This document shows, in pieces, positions 41,539-50,359 of a stretch of 64,000 nt of DNA. Both the position numbers and the translations under genes were made by a program. The notes under the pieces are model-generated. The model was given only the letters and a program-made list of their open reading frames with translations. It had not been told where the DNA came from and made no database searches. Within the stretch, counting starts at the first letter, position 1. The number at the start of each line of letters is the position of its first letter. The stretch is from assembly GCF_002259705.1 (NCBI RefSeq), contig NZ_MWWT01000001.1, forward strand, positions 1 to 64,000, read 5' to 3'. This DNA is from Alloscardovia macacae. GTDB lineage: Bacteria; Actinomycetota; Actinomycetes; Actinomycetales; Bifidobacteriaceae.

Positions 41539-44268
41539 ATGGCTGAATTGGCTGAAATGGCTGAATTGACTGAATTAGTCGAAAAAGCCGAGAAAAGCCT
41601 GCCAGAACGTCTGCATGCAAACATGGATTTGTGCTTGCAGATTCTGCGCAAGGTTCTCGGCGAGTATGATACTGAGCTCTTGTCTCAGTTTGATGAGCTG
41701 CGCGAAGATGTGATCATCGCCAGTAATGTCCACCAGGAAGATGACCCAGACGCTGTCGAAGTAGCAGCGCGTGGTCTGGAAAAAGCATATGAGCTACTGG
41801 ATGATGCATCTCTCCAGGATGCCACCATGCTCTCCCGTGCATTTACCGTGTACTTCCACCTCGCGAACCTCTGCGAGGAGAACTACCGCGTCTCGGTCCT
41901 CCAGGAGCGAGAGTGGCAGGTGGATACGCATGCGGCCACAGACCCAGTGAATGAATTGACCGTCGCGTATAAGCAGCTCATCGATGAAGTGGGCGTCGCC
42001 GGCGCGAACGAGCTGCTCGAAAAGCTCGAATTCCATCCGGTCTTTACCGCGCACCCTACGGAAGCGCGGCGTAAGGCGGTCGAGGGGAAGATCCGCCGTA
42101 TCGCGAAGTTCCTCGACCAGCGCGACCGTACGGGCGGATCGGCGCGTGCCGAGATAGACCGCCGCCTGCACTCCGAGATAGACTCCCTGTTCCGCACCTC
42201 GCCTATCGGACTGAAGAAGCCGACGCCAGTCGAGGAAGCGGACACGGTCATCGACGTCTTCGACAGTGCTCTCTTTAACGTCATACCGAACGTCTACCGC
42301 CGCTTCGACGACTGGATCCTCGGCGCGAAAGCCGGCACCGTTCCGCCGGTCTGCCCTGCCTTCTTCCACCCGGGAAGCTGGGTGGGCACAGACCGCGACG
42401 GTAACCCGAACGTCACCGCGAAAGTCTCACGCCAGGTGGCCCGCAAGTACTACGACCACATGGTCACGAAGCTCGAAGAAGCTACGCGCAAAACCGCCAC
42501 CCGCCTCACGGTAGAAGCGCAGACCACCCCGGCCAGCGACGAAATGAAGGCCCTGTGGAGCCGCCAGCTCGAAATGAGCGAGCGCCTGACCAGCCGCGCC
42601 TCCATCATCTCCACGAGCGAACCACACCGCGCAGCCATGCTCGTCATGGCAGACCGCCTCGCAGCCACTGTGGAGCGCGACGCGGACCTCATGTATCACT
42701 CTGCGGAGGACTTCCTGAATGATTTGCGCATCGTCCAGCGCTCGCTGGCCGCAGCCGGCGCTGTCCGCATAGCATATGGAGACATTCAGGCGCTTATCTG
42801 GCGCGTGGAGACCTTCGGATTCCACATGGTGGAGATGGAGTTCCGCCAGCATTCCGTGGTGCACTCGCGCGCACTCGAAGACATTCGCGAGCATGGCCTG
42901 CACGGCGAGCGTGGACCTCTGCAGCCTATGACGGTGGAAGTGCTGGACACCTTCCGCGCCATTGGATGGATTCAGCGCCGCCACGGCCGTAAGGCTGCCG
43001 GCCGCTACCTCATCTCCTTCGCGAAGTCCGCACAGAATGTGCGCGACGTGTACGAGCTGAATCGTCTCGCTTTCGCGAACCCTGCAGACGCTCCTGTGCT
43101 GGACGTGATTCCACTTTTCGAACAGCTCGAAGACCTGGATAATTCCGTCAGCGTGCTCGAAGACATCCTGCGCATCCCAGAGATCCAGCAGCGTCTCAAG
43201 GAGACGGGCCGCCGCATGGAGGTCATGCTCGGATACTCGGATTCCTCGAAGGATGCTGGCCCTACGTCAGCTACCCTAGCACTGCACCGCGCTCAGGAGA
43301 ACATCGCGAAGTGGGCGAAGAGCCACGATATCGATGTGACGCTCTTCCATGGCCGCGGTGGTGCTGTGGGCCGCGGTGGCGGTCCTGCGAACCGCGCTGT
43401 GCTCGCGCAGCCAGTGGGCTCGGTAAACTGCCGCTTTAAGCTCACCGAGCAGGGTGAAGTCATCTTCGCGCGCTATGGGAACCAGGTTCTGGCCACGCGC
43501 CACGTGGAGTCTGTGGCTGCGGCTACGCTCCTGCAGTCTGCCCCATCTGTGGAGAAGACGAATACGGAGATGACCCAGAAGTTCGCTCCTATGGCTCAGG
43601 CGCTCGACGAGGCGTCCCACGCGCGCTTCCTCGACCTGCTGACCAGCGAGGACTTCGCGCCATGGTTCTCCATCGTCACACCTCTGACCGAGGTGGGCTT
43701 GCTGCCTATCGGCTCGCGTCCGGCTAAGCGCGGTCTGGGTGCGAAGTCTCTGGACGACCTGCGCACCATTCCGTGGGTGTTCTCCTGGTCGCAGGCGCGC
43801 ATTAACCTCGCCGCGTGGTACGGCTTAGGGACGGCATGCGAGCGCTTCGGCGACCTCGCCACGCTGCGTGAGGCATATAAGACCTGGCCGCTGTTCAGCA
43901 CCTTCATCGATAACATCGAGATGTCCATCGCGAAGACGGATGAACGCATCGCGCGCATGTATCTGAGCATGGGCGACCGCGAGGATCTCAGCGAGAAGGT
44001 CCTCAGCGAGATGGCGCTGACCCGCAAGTGGGTGCTCGCCATTAAGGACGCGGAGTGGCCGCTGCAGCATTCGCACACGCTCGGCATGGTGGTGAAGCTG
44101 CGTTCGCCGTACGTGGATGCGCTGTCGCTCGCGCAGGTTCGCGCGCTGAAGACGCTGCGCCGTCGCGTGGATAAGGAAGAGCTGAGCGAGTCGCAGATAG
44201 GCGACTACATCTACCTCATTCTCTGCACTGTGAGCGGCGTTTCTGCCGGTTTGCAGAATACGGGCTGA
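41539..44268 (+). CDS. ppc: phosphoenolpyruvate carboxylase
   Basis: A 909-residue enzyme that carboxylates PEP with bicarbonate to oxaloacetate, the main anaplerotic step in bifidobacteria. Motifs are VFTAHPTEARRK (catalytic His), GYSDSSKDAG and FHGRGGAVGRGGGPANRAVL (PEP and bicarbonate site). The C-terminus QNTG is the conserved end of the family. I chose ATG 41539 because GGAGG precedes it by 4 bases; the 32 codons upstream are open but unlike PEPC. A repeated AELAEMAELTELVEKAEK helix at the start is unusual. A terminator follows. Confidence 0.96.
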   Translation: MAELAEMAELTELVEKAEKSLPERLHANMDLCLQILRKVLGEYDTELLSQFDELREDVIIASNVHQEDDPDAVEVAARGLEKAYELLDDASLQDATMLSRAFTVYFHLANLCEENYRVSVLQEREWQVDTHAATDPVNELTVAYKQLIDEVGVAGANELLEKLEFHPVFTAHPTEARRKAVEGKIRRIAKFLDQRDRTGGSARAEIDRRLHSEIDSLFRTSPIGLKKPTPVEEADTVIDVFDSALFNVIPNVYRRFDDWILGAKAGTVPPVCPAFFHPGSWVGTDRDGNPNVTAKVSRQVARKYYDHMVTKLEEATRKTATRLTVEAQTTPASDEMKALWSRQLEMSERLTSRASIISTSEPHRAAMLVMADRLAATVERDADLMYHSAEDFLNDLRIVQRSLAAAGAVRIAYGDIQALIWRVETFGFHMVEMEFRQHSVVHSRALEDIREHGLHGERGPLQPMTVEVLDTFRAIGWIQRRHGRKAAGRYLISFAKSAQNVRDVYELNRLAFANPADAPVLDVIPLFEQLEDLDNSVSVLEDILRIPEIQQRLKETGRRMEVMLGYSDSSKDAGPTSATLALHRAQENIAKWAKSHDIDVTLFHGRGGAVGRGGGPANRAVLAQPVGSVNCRFKLTEQGEVIFARYGNQVLATRHVESVAAATLLQSAPSVEKTNTEMTQKFAPMAQALDEASHARFLDLLTSEDFAPWFSIVTPLTEVGLLPIGSRPAKRGLGAKSLDDLRTIPWVFSWSQARINLAAWYGLGTACERFGDLATLREAYKTWPLFSTFIDNIEMSIAKTDERIARMYLSMGDREDLSEKVLSEMALTRKWVLAIKDAEWPLQHSHTLGMVVKLRSPYVDALSLAQVRALKTLRRRVDKEELSESQIGDYIYLILCTVSGVSAGLQNTG

Positions 44269-44290
44269 TATTCTGGTCAATTCTTCCCTG

Positions 44291-44336
44291 CCGTGGCCTG
44301 GTCTTCTTCACGAGACCGGGCCACGGCTCGTTTTTT
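44291..44336 (+). terminator. terminator of ppc
   Basis: The stem CCGTGGCCTGGTCT (44291-44304) pairs with 44313-44326 (one G-T pair) over an 8-base loop; CTCG and six T follow. Confidence 0.9.
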
Positions 44337-44453
44337 GGCTGTACGGATGCGTGCTCGTGAAGTTCTCGTTCACGTCCGCATGCTGTCCTCGTGTCTGACG
44401 GCGTGTGCGACTAGGCTAGAAGTGGAGTATTCTGCAGTGAATCAAGGAGCATT

Positions 44454-45944
44454 ATGGCATTAAGCTGGACACCGAAGCGTTTCGTCGCGCGCAGGCGCTG
44501 GACCATAGCCGCCTCAGCAGCAGTGTGCCTCGCCGTCGCGTCCACGTCCTTCGTCTTCGGAACGTATAAGTCCGTGGCCCTGACAGTGAATGGGAAGACC
44601 TCGCAGGTAAAGACTCTCGCCATGAGCGTGAACGGACTGCTTAGCCAGCAGGGCGTTCAGGTAAAGACCCATGACTTTGTAGACTCCTCGTCCGGCCAGC
44701 GCCTGACGAATAACGCATCTGTGGTCGTGCGCACAGCCTACGAAGCCACCATCACCATAGACGGCCAGAGCGTACCGTTCTGGACGTATGCCACGAGTGC
44801 AGACCAGCTCCTCAAGCTCTTTAAGCAGAATGAAGAAAACGCCGTCAAAGTCACGGTGAATATCACGAATGTGTATAACAAGCTCACGGGAGGCTTCGTC
44901 ATAAACGCAGACGGCCCTGTGACAGTCATCGCTGATGGTAAGACGAGCACAGCCCCCGACGGAAAGCTTCCAGCCGCCTCTATCCTCGACTCTCAGGGGA
45001 TAAACCTCGGCCAGCATGACCGCGTGAGCGTGGAACAGAATGGCTCGGAAACCATTCTGCGCGTGACACGCATCGCGTACTCGGACTCCACGCGTGATGT
45101 GGAGATTCCATTCACCACGCGCACTGTGGAGGATGATACTCTCGACGAAGGCACCCAGGTAGTCGAGCAGCAAGGTGTAAATGGAACGAAGACGCAGTAC
45201 CTGCGGAACACCGTGGCCGACGGCCAGGTGGAGTCGAGCGATGTGACGAAGGAAGTGGTCACGCGCGACCCTCAGGAGCAGATCATCCGCGTGGGAACGA
45301 AGAAGAAGGTAGAGGCACAGCCTGCTCCGTCTGAGCAGGCGCAGACGCAAAACCAGAGCCAGTCTCAGCAGCAAGATCAGAATCAGAGCGCACAGCAGTC
45401 CCAGCAGGCGCAGCAGCAGGCTCAGGACCAGGCTGCACAGCAGAAAGCTCAGCAGGACGCTGCGGCTCAGCAGCAAGCGCAGGCTCAGGCGCAGCAGCAG
45501 GCCGCTCAGGCAGCGGAAGCCGCTCGCCAGGCAGAAGCCGCACGTCAAGCCGAGGCAGCCCGCCAAGCGGAAGCGGCACGTCAGCAGGCAGCGCAGCAGC
45601 AAGCGCAAGCCCAGCAGCAGAGCGGCCTGTGGCATCCTACCGTAGCCCAGGCGAAGGCCTACGCCCAGGCAGCAGCAGCCCAGTATGGCTGGACCGGAGA
45701 TAATTGGTCTGCACTCGAGTGGCTCTGGAACCGCGAGTCCGGCTGGCGCTGGAATGCGGAAAATAAGTCTTCCGGCGCGTACGGCATCCCGCAGTCTCTT
45801 CCGGGGAACAAAATGGCCGTATACGGCGCGAATTGGCGCGATGATGCCTCCATCCAGATAAACTGGGGGCTGAACTACATTAAGAATCGTTACGGCTCAC
45901 CACTGAGCGCACAGAATCACAGCAAGCAGACAGGCTGGTACTAA
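44454..45944 (+). CDS. secreted G5 / DUF348 protein with a C-terminal transglycosylase-like domain (RpfB-like)
   Basis: A 496-residue exported protein. A membrane-spanning signal anchor (about 15-38) is followed by DUF348 repeats (about 40-215; VALTVNGKTSQVKTLAMSV and VTIADGK-like units) and a G5 domain (about 215-290, ending in IIRVGTKK). A long Gln/Ala-rich low-complexity linker (about 298-400, with repeated AARQAE) comes before the C-terminal lytic-transglycosylase-like domain (about 405-496; WNRESGWRWNAENKSSGAYGIPQSLPG). This is the plan of resuscitation-promoting factors, which remodel peptidoglycan, although the catalytic domain is of the aggregation-promoting-factor type. AAGGAGC precedes the ATG. 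ksgA follows after 4 bases. Confidence 0.9.
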   Translation: MALSWTPKRFVARRRWTIAASAAVCLAVASTSFVFGTYKSVALTVNGKTSQVKTLAMSVNGLLSQQGVQVKTHDFVDSSSGQRLTNNASVVVRTAYEATITIDGQSVPFWTYATSADQLLKLFKQNEENAVKVTVNITNVYNKLTGGFVINADGPVTVIADGKTSTAPDGKLPAASILDSQGINLGQHDRVSVEQNGSETILRVTRIAYSDSTRDVEIPFTTRTVEDDTLDEGTQVVEQQGVNGTKTQYLRNTVADGQVESSDVTKEVVTRDPQEQIIRVGTKKKVEAQPAPSEQAQTQNQSQSQQQDQNQSAQQSQQAQQQAQDQAAQQKAQQDAAAQQQAQAQAQQQAAQAAEAARQAEAARQAEAARQAEAARQQAAQQQAQAQQQSGLWHPTVAQAKAYAQAAAAQYGWTGDNWSALEWLWNRESGWRWNAENKSSGAYGIPQSLPGNKMAVYGANWRDDASIQINWGLNYIKNRYGSPLSAQNHSKQTGWY

Positions 45945-45948
45945 ATAC

Positions 45949-46806
45949 ATGGAGACTACGCAGAACACGGGCACACTTCTCGGCGCCGCAGACATCCGCG
46001 CTATCGCGGCTGAGGCGGGCATCTCGCCGACGAAGAAGTTCGGCCAGAACTTCGTCATCGACCCCGGCACCGTTCGTAAGATAGTGCGTACGGCTGGCGT
46101 GACGGCTGCGTCCCGCGTCCTCGAGGTGGGGCCGGGCCTCGGCTCGCTCACCCTCGGCTTGCTCGAGACGGGCGCGCACGTGACGGCCATCGAGATCGAC
46201 ACGCCTGTAGCCGAGCGTCTTCCTCAGACCGTAGGCCAATTCATGCCCGACGCTGCGGACCGCCTCCGCGTCATCGAGATGGACGCCCTGAAGGCTACCC
46301 CAGAAAACACGGGGATACCCACGGATGAGCCACTCACTCTCGTGGCAAATCTCCCCTATAACGTGGCCACGCCTATCATTCTTACCCTGCTCGAGCGCTT
46401 CGAGAACATCACGTCCTTCGTAGTCATGGTCCAGAAGGAAGTGGCAGATCGTCTCAGCGCCCATCCGGGTAATAAAGTGTATGGCGTCCCGAGTGTAAAG
46501 CTCGCCTGGTATGGATCTGCAGCCCCTGCAGGCGTCATAGGACGAAACGTGTTCTGGCCTGCACCGCATGTGGACTCTGCTCTCGTGGAGTTCCATCGCA
46601 GTGAACAGCCCCTCGACCCACAGCTGCGCGACGAGGTGTTCACCCTCATCGATGCAGCATTTAGCCAGCGTCGTAAGACACTCAGGGCAGTACTGAAAAA
46701 ATTGGTCTCAGAAGACGCCTTTACGCGAGCTGGCATAGACTCCAGCAGGCGCGGAGAGACGCTGAGCATAGACGAATTTATAGCGCTCGCGCAGGCGAGG
46801 GCGTAA
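45949..46806 (+). CDS. rsmA: 16S rRNA (adenine1518/1519-N6) dimethyltransferase
   Basis: A 285-residue methyltransferase that dimethylates the two adenines of the 3'-terminal 16S hairpin. It has VLEVGPGLGSLTLGLLE (SAM site) and NLPYNVATP (the KsgA/Dim1 active-site motif). The C-terminal helical domain has FSQRRKTLRAVLKK. The start follows the previous stop by 4 bases with no good ribosome binding site, so translation is probably coupled. The gene ends exactly at the border of parS 2. Confidence 0.95.
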   Translation: METTQNTGTLLGAADIRAIAAEAGISPTKKFGQNFVIDPGTVRKIVRTAGVTAASRVLEVGPGLGSLTLGLLETGAHVTAIEIDTPVAERLPQTVGQFMPDAADRLRVIEMDALKATPENTGIPTDEPLTLVANLPYNVATPIILTLLERFENITSFVVMVQKEVADRLSAHPGNKVYGVPSVKLAWYGSAAPAGVIGRNVFWPAPHVDSALVEFHRSEQPLDPQLRDEVFTLIDAAFSQRRKTLRAVLKKLVSEDAFTRAGIDSSRRGETLSIDEFIALAQARA

Positions 46807-46822
46807 CGTTTCACGTGAAACA
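46807..46822. other. parS centromere site 2 (15 of 16 matches)
   Basis: CGTTTCACGTGAAACA differs from the consensus only at the first base. It begins directly after the rsmA stop codon. It overlaps the expected -35 position for the TATACT box (46829-46834) of the next gene, so ParB bound here may influence that promoter (inference). Confidence 0.9.
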
Positions 46823-46858
46823 TAGCGCTATACTAGGAGAAGAGCAGACGGAGGAAAA

Positions 46859-47482
46859 ATGGCAGACAGCAGCATAAAGAAGGAACGCGAGCAGCGCAGA
46901 CTCTACCTGCGCGCACGCCAGCGCATGATACTCAGTGCCACCATAGGCTTTCTCGTCGTGGCAGTCATCCTGTCCATACTGAGTCTGACCACGGGTCTGT
47001 TCACTTCGCGCGCGCGGCAGAATGCGGGCAGTATCGAGGCCAACTACGGCGTTATCACCGCCTGCCCTGTGGACGGGACAACCTCGCTGAATCCGTCCGA
47101 GATTACTCTGCGCGTGCTGAACGGCACGAATAAGTCCGGACTCGGTACCGCTGTGGGCGAAGAACTGCGAAACCGCGGATTTAACCTCCAGGGCGTGGGA
47201 GATTACGACTCGGCCAGCGTGCTGCAGCGCACGGAGATACACTTCGGAAAGAATGCCATCACGCAGGCCTACACCCTGGCCATGCAGTTTAATGATGCCA
47301 TCCTGCGCATGGATAACCGCGAAGATGCCTTAATCGATGTGGTCATCGGCTCCTCCTTTGATGACTTGATCGCCTCGGATAAGACGCCGAAGGTGGGCAC
47401 GAAGCTCACTGCTCTGGCGAACTGCGTGGCGGCGGATAAGCTGACGAACGTACCGCAGGCGTCTGAGCATCAGGCGGTGTAG
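46859..47482 (+). CDS. membrane protein with a LytR C-terminal domain
   Basis: A 207-residue protein with a basic N-terminus, one transmembrane helix (about 25-48) and a LytR_C domain (about 78-170; ITLRVLNGTNKSGLGTAVGEELRNRGF). It lacks the LCP catalytic domain, as many stand-alone actinobacterial LytR_C proteins do. It probably has a role at the outer membrane face in envelope assembly; the function is unproven. GGAGG lies 5 bases before the ATG, and a -10 box TATACT (46829-46834) directly follows parS 2. Confidence 0.87.
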   Translation: MADSSIKKEREQRRLYLRARQRMILSATIGFLVVAVILSILSLTTGLFTSRARQNAGSIEANYGVITACPVDGTTSLNPSEITLRVLNGTNKSGLGTAVGEELRNRGFNLQGVGDYDSASVLQRTEIHFGKNAITQAYTLAMQFNDAILRMDNREDALIDVVIGSSFDDLIASDKTPKVGTKLTALANCVAADKLTNVPQASEHQAV

Positions 47483-47508
47483 GGCAGGCAGAGGCGTCTG
47501 CTCATAAA

Positions 47509-47580
47509 AACTTAGCCTATAGTTTTGTCCATTTTAGACTCTCTATACGGAGAAAAATGGACAGAACTATAGGCTAAGTT
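47509..47580. repeat. long intergenic palindrome 4 (27-bp stem)
   Basis: Arms 47509-47535 and 47554-47580 pair with one G-T position over an 18-base loop. The outer end is AACTTAGCC and the inner end GTCCATTTT. It lies between convergent genes and may serve as their terminator. Confidence 0.92.
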
Positions 47581-47603
47581 CACAATACGTGTACTGTCAT
47601 ACC

Positions 47604-47834
47604 TCATCGACGGTGACGCCAACAATACACAACTGCAGACACAAAACACACTCCTGCCTCGCAACCATAAGCCATAAGAAACTCTTTCGGTACAGAATGA
47701 ATGCCATCGGATAGCCAACTCAAGCCGCCTGCTACGAGAGCTACAGGAAGTGGAAGAAAAAGCAGTATCACTATAGTCCCGACCCACGAAACCACAGGCC
47801 CCGGGTCCTTGTTTCTCCTTTTCTTTTTCGACAT
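47604..47834 (-). CDS. small two-helix membrane protein
   Basis: A 76-residue protein with a very basic N-terminus (MSKKKRRNKD) and two hydrophobic segments (about 14-38 and 50-70), ending in RHRR. No family recognised. It follows the secreted 182-residue protein by 15 bases on the same strand and probably shares its transcript. The AT-richer composition sets the pair apart from its neighbours. A membrane partner or immunity role for the secreted protein is possible but unproven. Confidence 0.7.
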   Translation of the reverse strand: MSKKKRRNKDPGPVVSWVGTIVILLFLPLPVALVAGGLSWLSDGIHSVPKEFLMAYGCEAGVCFVSAVVYCWRHRR

Positions 47835-47849
47835 AGCTCTAGTCCTCTA

Positions 47850-48398
47850 TTACCAGATTTCCTTCACAGCGCATAAGCTACAAGCCCACGCTATCTGTCC
47901 AGCAAAACCTCCTGGTAATGCTAGATGCGCGATTCTTTTAATGACGAATGCGGCGGCAGCTTTCCCGACGCACTTTTGTAAGGTACGGAAGAAAATGGCA
48001 GATGCTACTTTCCACTGCTGTGACTTAAGCGCCATACGAACTTCAGCAGTAAATGCTTTACGGATTACATCAATTCCATATGCTCGCACTAGTTTCGTGA
48101 CGATGCAATCTGCAAAAGTACTCCAGCTCCTCGTCTGATAATCTGATACGGGTAAATTATCATATAATCCCTGATTACCATAATATTCGAAGTCTTTTTC
48201 CATCTCATGAAGAATCTGTATTACTTCTTGATCATCTGTATCATACTCAGTAGAAATCCGGGACATATCTACATCTCTAACAACACCATCCACAGTCTTT
48301 TCTGCACCAAATGCGCTGAGCCCCGAGCTACATAACAGACCCACTACTAACGTCATTACCAGTAGCTGAATCCAAAAAATTCTTCCCTGACTTTTCAT
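47850..48398 (-). CDS. secreted protein of unknown function
   Basis: A 182-residue protein with a clear signal peptide (MKSQGRIFWIQLLVMTLVVGLLCSSGLSAFGA split at about residue 31), a polar middle with YDTDDQEVIQILHEMEKDF, and a C-terminal half that is cationic and amphipathic or hydrophobic (FVIKRIAHLALPGGFAGQ, then CSLC near the end). AAGGAG precedes the ATG. I do not recognise a family. The amphipathic Gly/Ala-rich, Cys-containing end is reminiscent of membrane-active peptides, but this is only an impression. It is AT-richer than its surroundings and flanked on both sides by long palindromes. Confidence 0.7.
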   Translation of the reverse strand: MKSQGRIFWIQLLVMTLVVGLLCSSGLSAFGAEKTVDGVVRDVDMSRISTEYDTDDQEVIQILHEMEKDFEYYGNQGLYDNLPVSDYQTRSWSTFADCIVTKLVRAYGIDVIRKAFTAEVRMALKSQQWKVASAIFFRTLQKCVGKAAAAFVIKRIAHLALPGGFAGQIAWACSLCAVKEIW

Positions 48399-48490
48399 GA
48401 GAACTCCTTTGCTCTTATGCTCTTCTCACGTTTATCATAACACATAGAATGAGGAAAAGCAGATATGAAATTACCGCTATAGATTCGTAC

Positions 48491-48565
48491 AAAAACTTAC
48501 CCCAGTTTTTCCATCCGGTGCGTTCTGCGAACGTTCACCATGGAAAAATCCTAGGGGAAGTTTTT
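48491..48565. repeat. long intergenic palindrome 5 (imperfect stem)
   Basis: The arms begin AAAAACTTACCCC (48491-) and end GGGGAAGTTTTT (-48565). TTTTTCCAT (48506-48514) pairs with ATGGAAAAA (48540-48548). The middle of the stem has an asymmetric internal loop and the 25-base apical part holds a second hairpin (CGTTC/GAACG). Ends and inner sequence follow the plan of the other palindromes. Confidence 0.75.
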
Positions 48566-48615
48566 TCTTACAGATTCTTATGTAATGAACGTGTGAAGAC
48601 CCGGATAGGTCGCTC

Positions 48616-48689
48616 AAACTTACGCTAAAGATTTAGCCATTTTTAGACGAAGGGGTCGTAAAAAATGGCTAAATCTTTAGCGTAAGTTT
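48616..48689. repeat. long intergenic palindrome 6 (29-bp perfect stem)
   Basis: Arms 48616-48644 and 48661-48689 are perfectly complementary with a 16-base loop. The arm shares TTACGCTAAAGATTTAGCC with palindrome 2. It lies 41 bases after the cca stop and could terminate that transcript, although a normal terminator would be about half as long. Confidence 0.93.
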
Positions 48690-48729
48690 TCATCCGCGTC
48701 TCTGAAGAGGAAATCCACCCCCAGCGCCC

Positions 48730-50160
48730 CTACTCCCGCGTTTCATCCTCATACCAGCGCAGAAGTTCCGCCACAGCCACATCGTGCTCTGCTGGGCCGT
48801 TATCGAGACGGTAGTCGAGCATGTGACGGTACGCGCGGCCCACGAGAGGACCTGGCTTCAGGGATAGGATGCTCATGATTTCGTCGCCATTAAGGTCTGG
48901 ACGAATAGAGTCGAAATCTTCCTTCTTTTTCAGCTCGATGACGCGCTCTTCGAGGTCATCCATCGCACGCGCGAACATCTGCTCTTTCGCCTTATTCTGC
49001 GTGGTAGCATCGGCTCGCGTGAGGCGATTCAGGCGGTGGTAGAGGTGTCCGGAATCCTTCACATACCGGCGCACTGCTGCATCACTCCAGCGCTCATCCA
49101 CGTAGCCGTGGAAGCGCAGATGCATCTCCACGAGAGCGCTGACGTCCTCGACCATGTGGTTGTCGAAATGGAGCGCACGCATACGCTTCTTCGTCATCTT
49201 CGCGCCCACCACATCGTGGTGGAGGAAGCTCACTTTTCCATTCGCTTCATATTTGCGCGTGCGCGGCTTGCCGATGTCATGCATAATGGCTGCCAGGCGC
49301 AGCATGAGGTCAGGGCCTGGTACAGGGCCCTCCTCATCCGTCTCGAGAGCGATGGCGCGCTCGAGCACCTGGAGCGTGTGCTCGTACACATCCTTATGAC
49401 GGTGGTGCTCGTCTATCTCCAGCTCGAGGTCAGGAAGTTCAGGGAAGACATAGTCCGCCAGTCCCGAATCCACGAGGGCTTCGAGACCCTGCCGTGGATG
49501 GTCAGACAGCAGAAGCTTGCATAGTTCATCACGCACGCGCTCAGCAGATACTATCTCGATGCGCGGCGCCATATCAGCCAGCGCTTCGGCGGTGTCGAGG
49601 GCTATACGGAAATTGAGTTGGGCGACGAAACGCACGGCACGCATCATGCGTAACGGGTCGTCGTCGAACGACTGCTCAGGCGCGACCGGAGTACGCAGCA
49701 TACCGCGCTCGAGGTCGCGGCGGCCATCGAACGGATCGACGAACTCGAGGCTCGGCACACGGATAGCCATCGCGTTCACCGTAAAATCGCGACGCGAGAG
49801 GTCACCCTCGAGCGAGTCGCCATAATTCACGTCCGGCTTACGCGAGTCCGGCTCATACGAATCCGAGCGGTACGTGGTCACCTCGACCGAATACTCGCGG
49901 CCGTCCGGCATGCGCTTGAGCGCGCCGAGCGTGCCGAATTTGCGGCCCATGTCCCAGAATCCGTTCCCCCACTCTTTAAGCAGATGCTCGAACTCCTCCG
50001 GCCGCGCGGACGTGCAGAAGTCGAGGTCATGCGCCGGCCGGCCGAGCAGGAGGTCGCGCACCGGACCGCCTACGAGAGCGAGCTCGTAGCCGTGCGCCGC
50101 GAACAGCTCTCCGAGTTCCAGCGCCACCGGGGACACTGCATATTCCTTCGCGTTATCCAC
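48730..50160 (-). CDS. cca: CCA tRNA nucleotidyltransferase / poly(A) polymerase family
   Basis: A 476-residue class II nucleotidyltransferase that repairs or adds the 3' CCA of tRNAs. The catalytic site is LVGGPVRDLLLGRPAHDLDF, with RRDFTVNAMA and RFVAQLNFRI in the neck region, and a C-terminal HD domain (about 250-370; MHDIGKPRTR). The mycobacterial counterpart in the same gene order is PcnA. The start is GTG 50160 with AAAGGA upstream. It is divergent from the MFS gene. Confidence 0.93.
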   Translation of the reverse strand: MDNAKEYAVSPVALELGELFAAHGYELALVGGPVRDLLLGRPAHDLDFCTSARPEEFEHLLKEWGNGFWDMGRKFGTLGALKRMPDGREYSVEVTTYRSDSYEPDSRKPDVNYGDSLEGDLSRRDFTVNAMAIRVPSLEFVDPFDGRRDLERGMLRTPVAPEQSFDDDPLRMMRAVRFVAQLNFRIALDTAEALADMAPRIEIVSAERVRDELCKLLLSDHPRQGLEALVDSGLADYVFPELPDLELEIDEHHRHKDVYEHTLQVLERAIALETDEEGPVPGPDLMLRLAAIMHDIGKPRTRKYEANGKVSFLHHDVVGAKMTKKRMRALHFDNHMVEDVSALVEMHLRFHGYVDERWSDAAVRRYVKDSGHLYHRLNRLTRADATTQNKAKEQMFARAMDDLEERVIELKKKEDFDSIRPDLNGDEIMSILSLKPGPLVGRAYRHMLDYRLDNGPAEHDVAVAELLRWYEDETRE

Positions 50161-50359
50161 GAGTATCCTTTCGTAGGAGGTTTCTGCTTTTCTTCAGACA
50201 ATTGTACGCCTGTACTCTGTGCGTAGGCTATTCTACCGCACAGGACGGGCGCGTGTCCGCGAGGAGAAACGACGTACCATAGAAAAAACGGCGAAGTGAC
50301 ACTGAAGCGCAGCGCGCCAGCGCACACCATAGCACGCCACAAGGAGGTGACCCCACAGC

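Noticed and set aside
45340-45620. Gln/Ala codon repeats considered as a DNA repeat element
   Set aside because: They are the low-complexity linker of the G5/transglycosylase protein, a usual feature of wall-spanning proteins.
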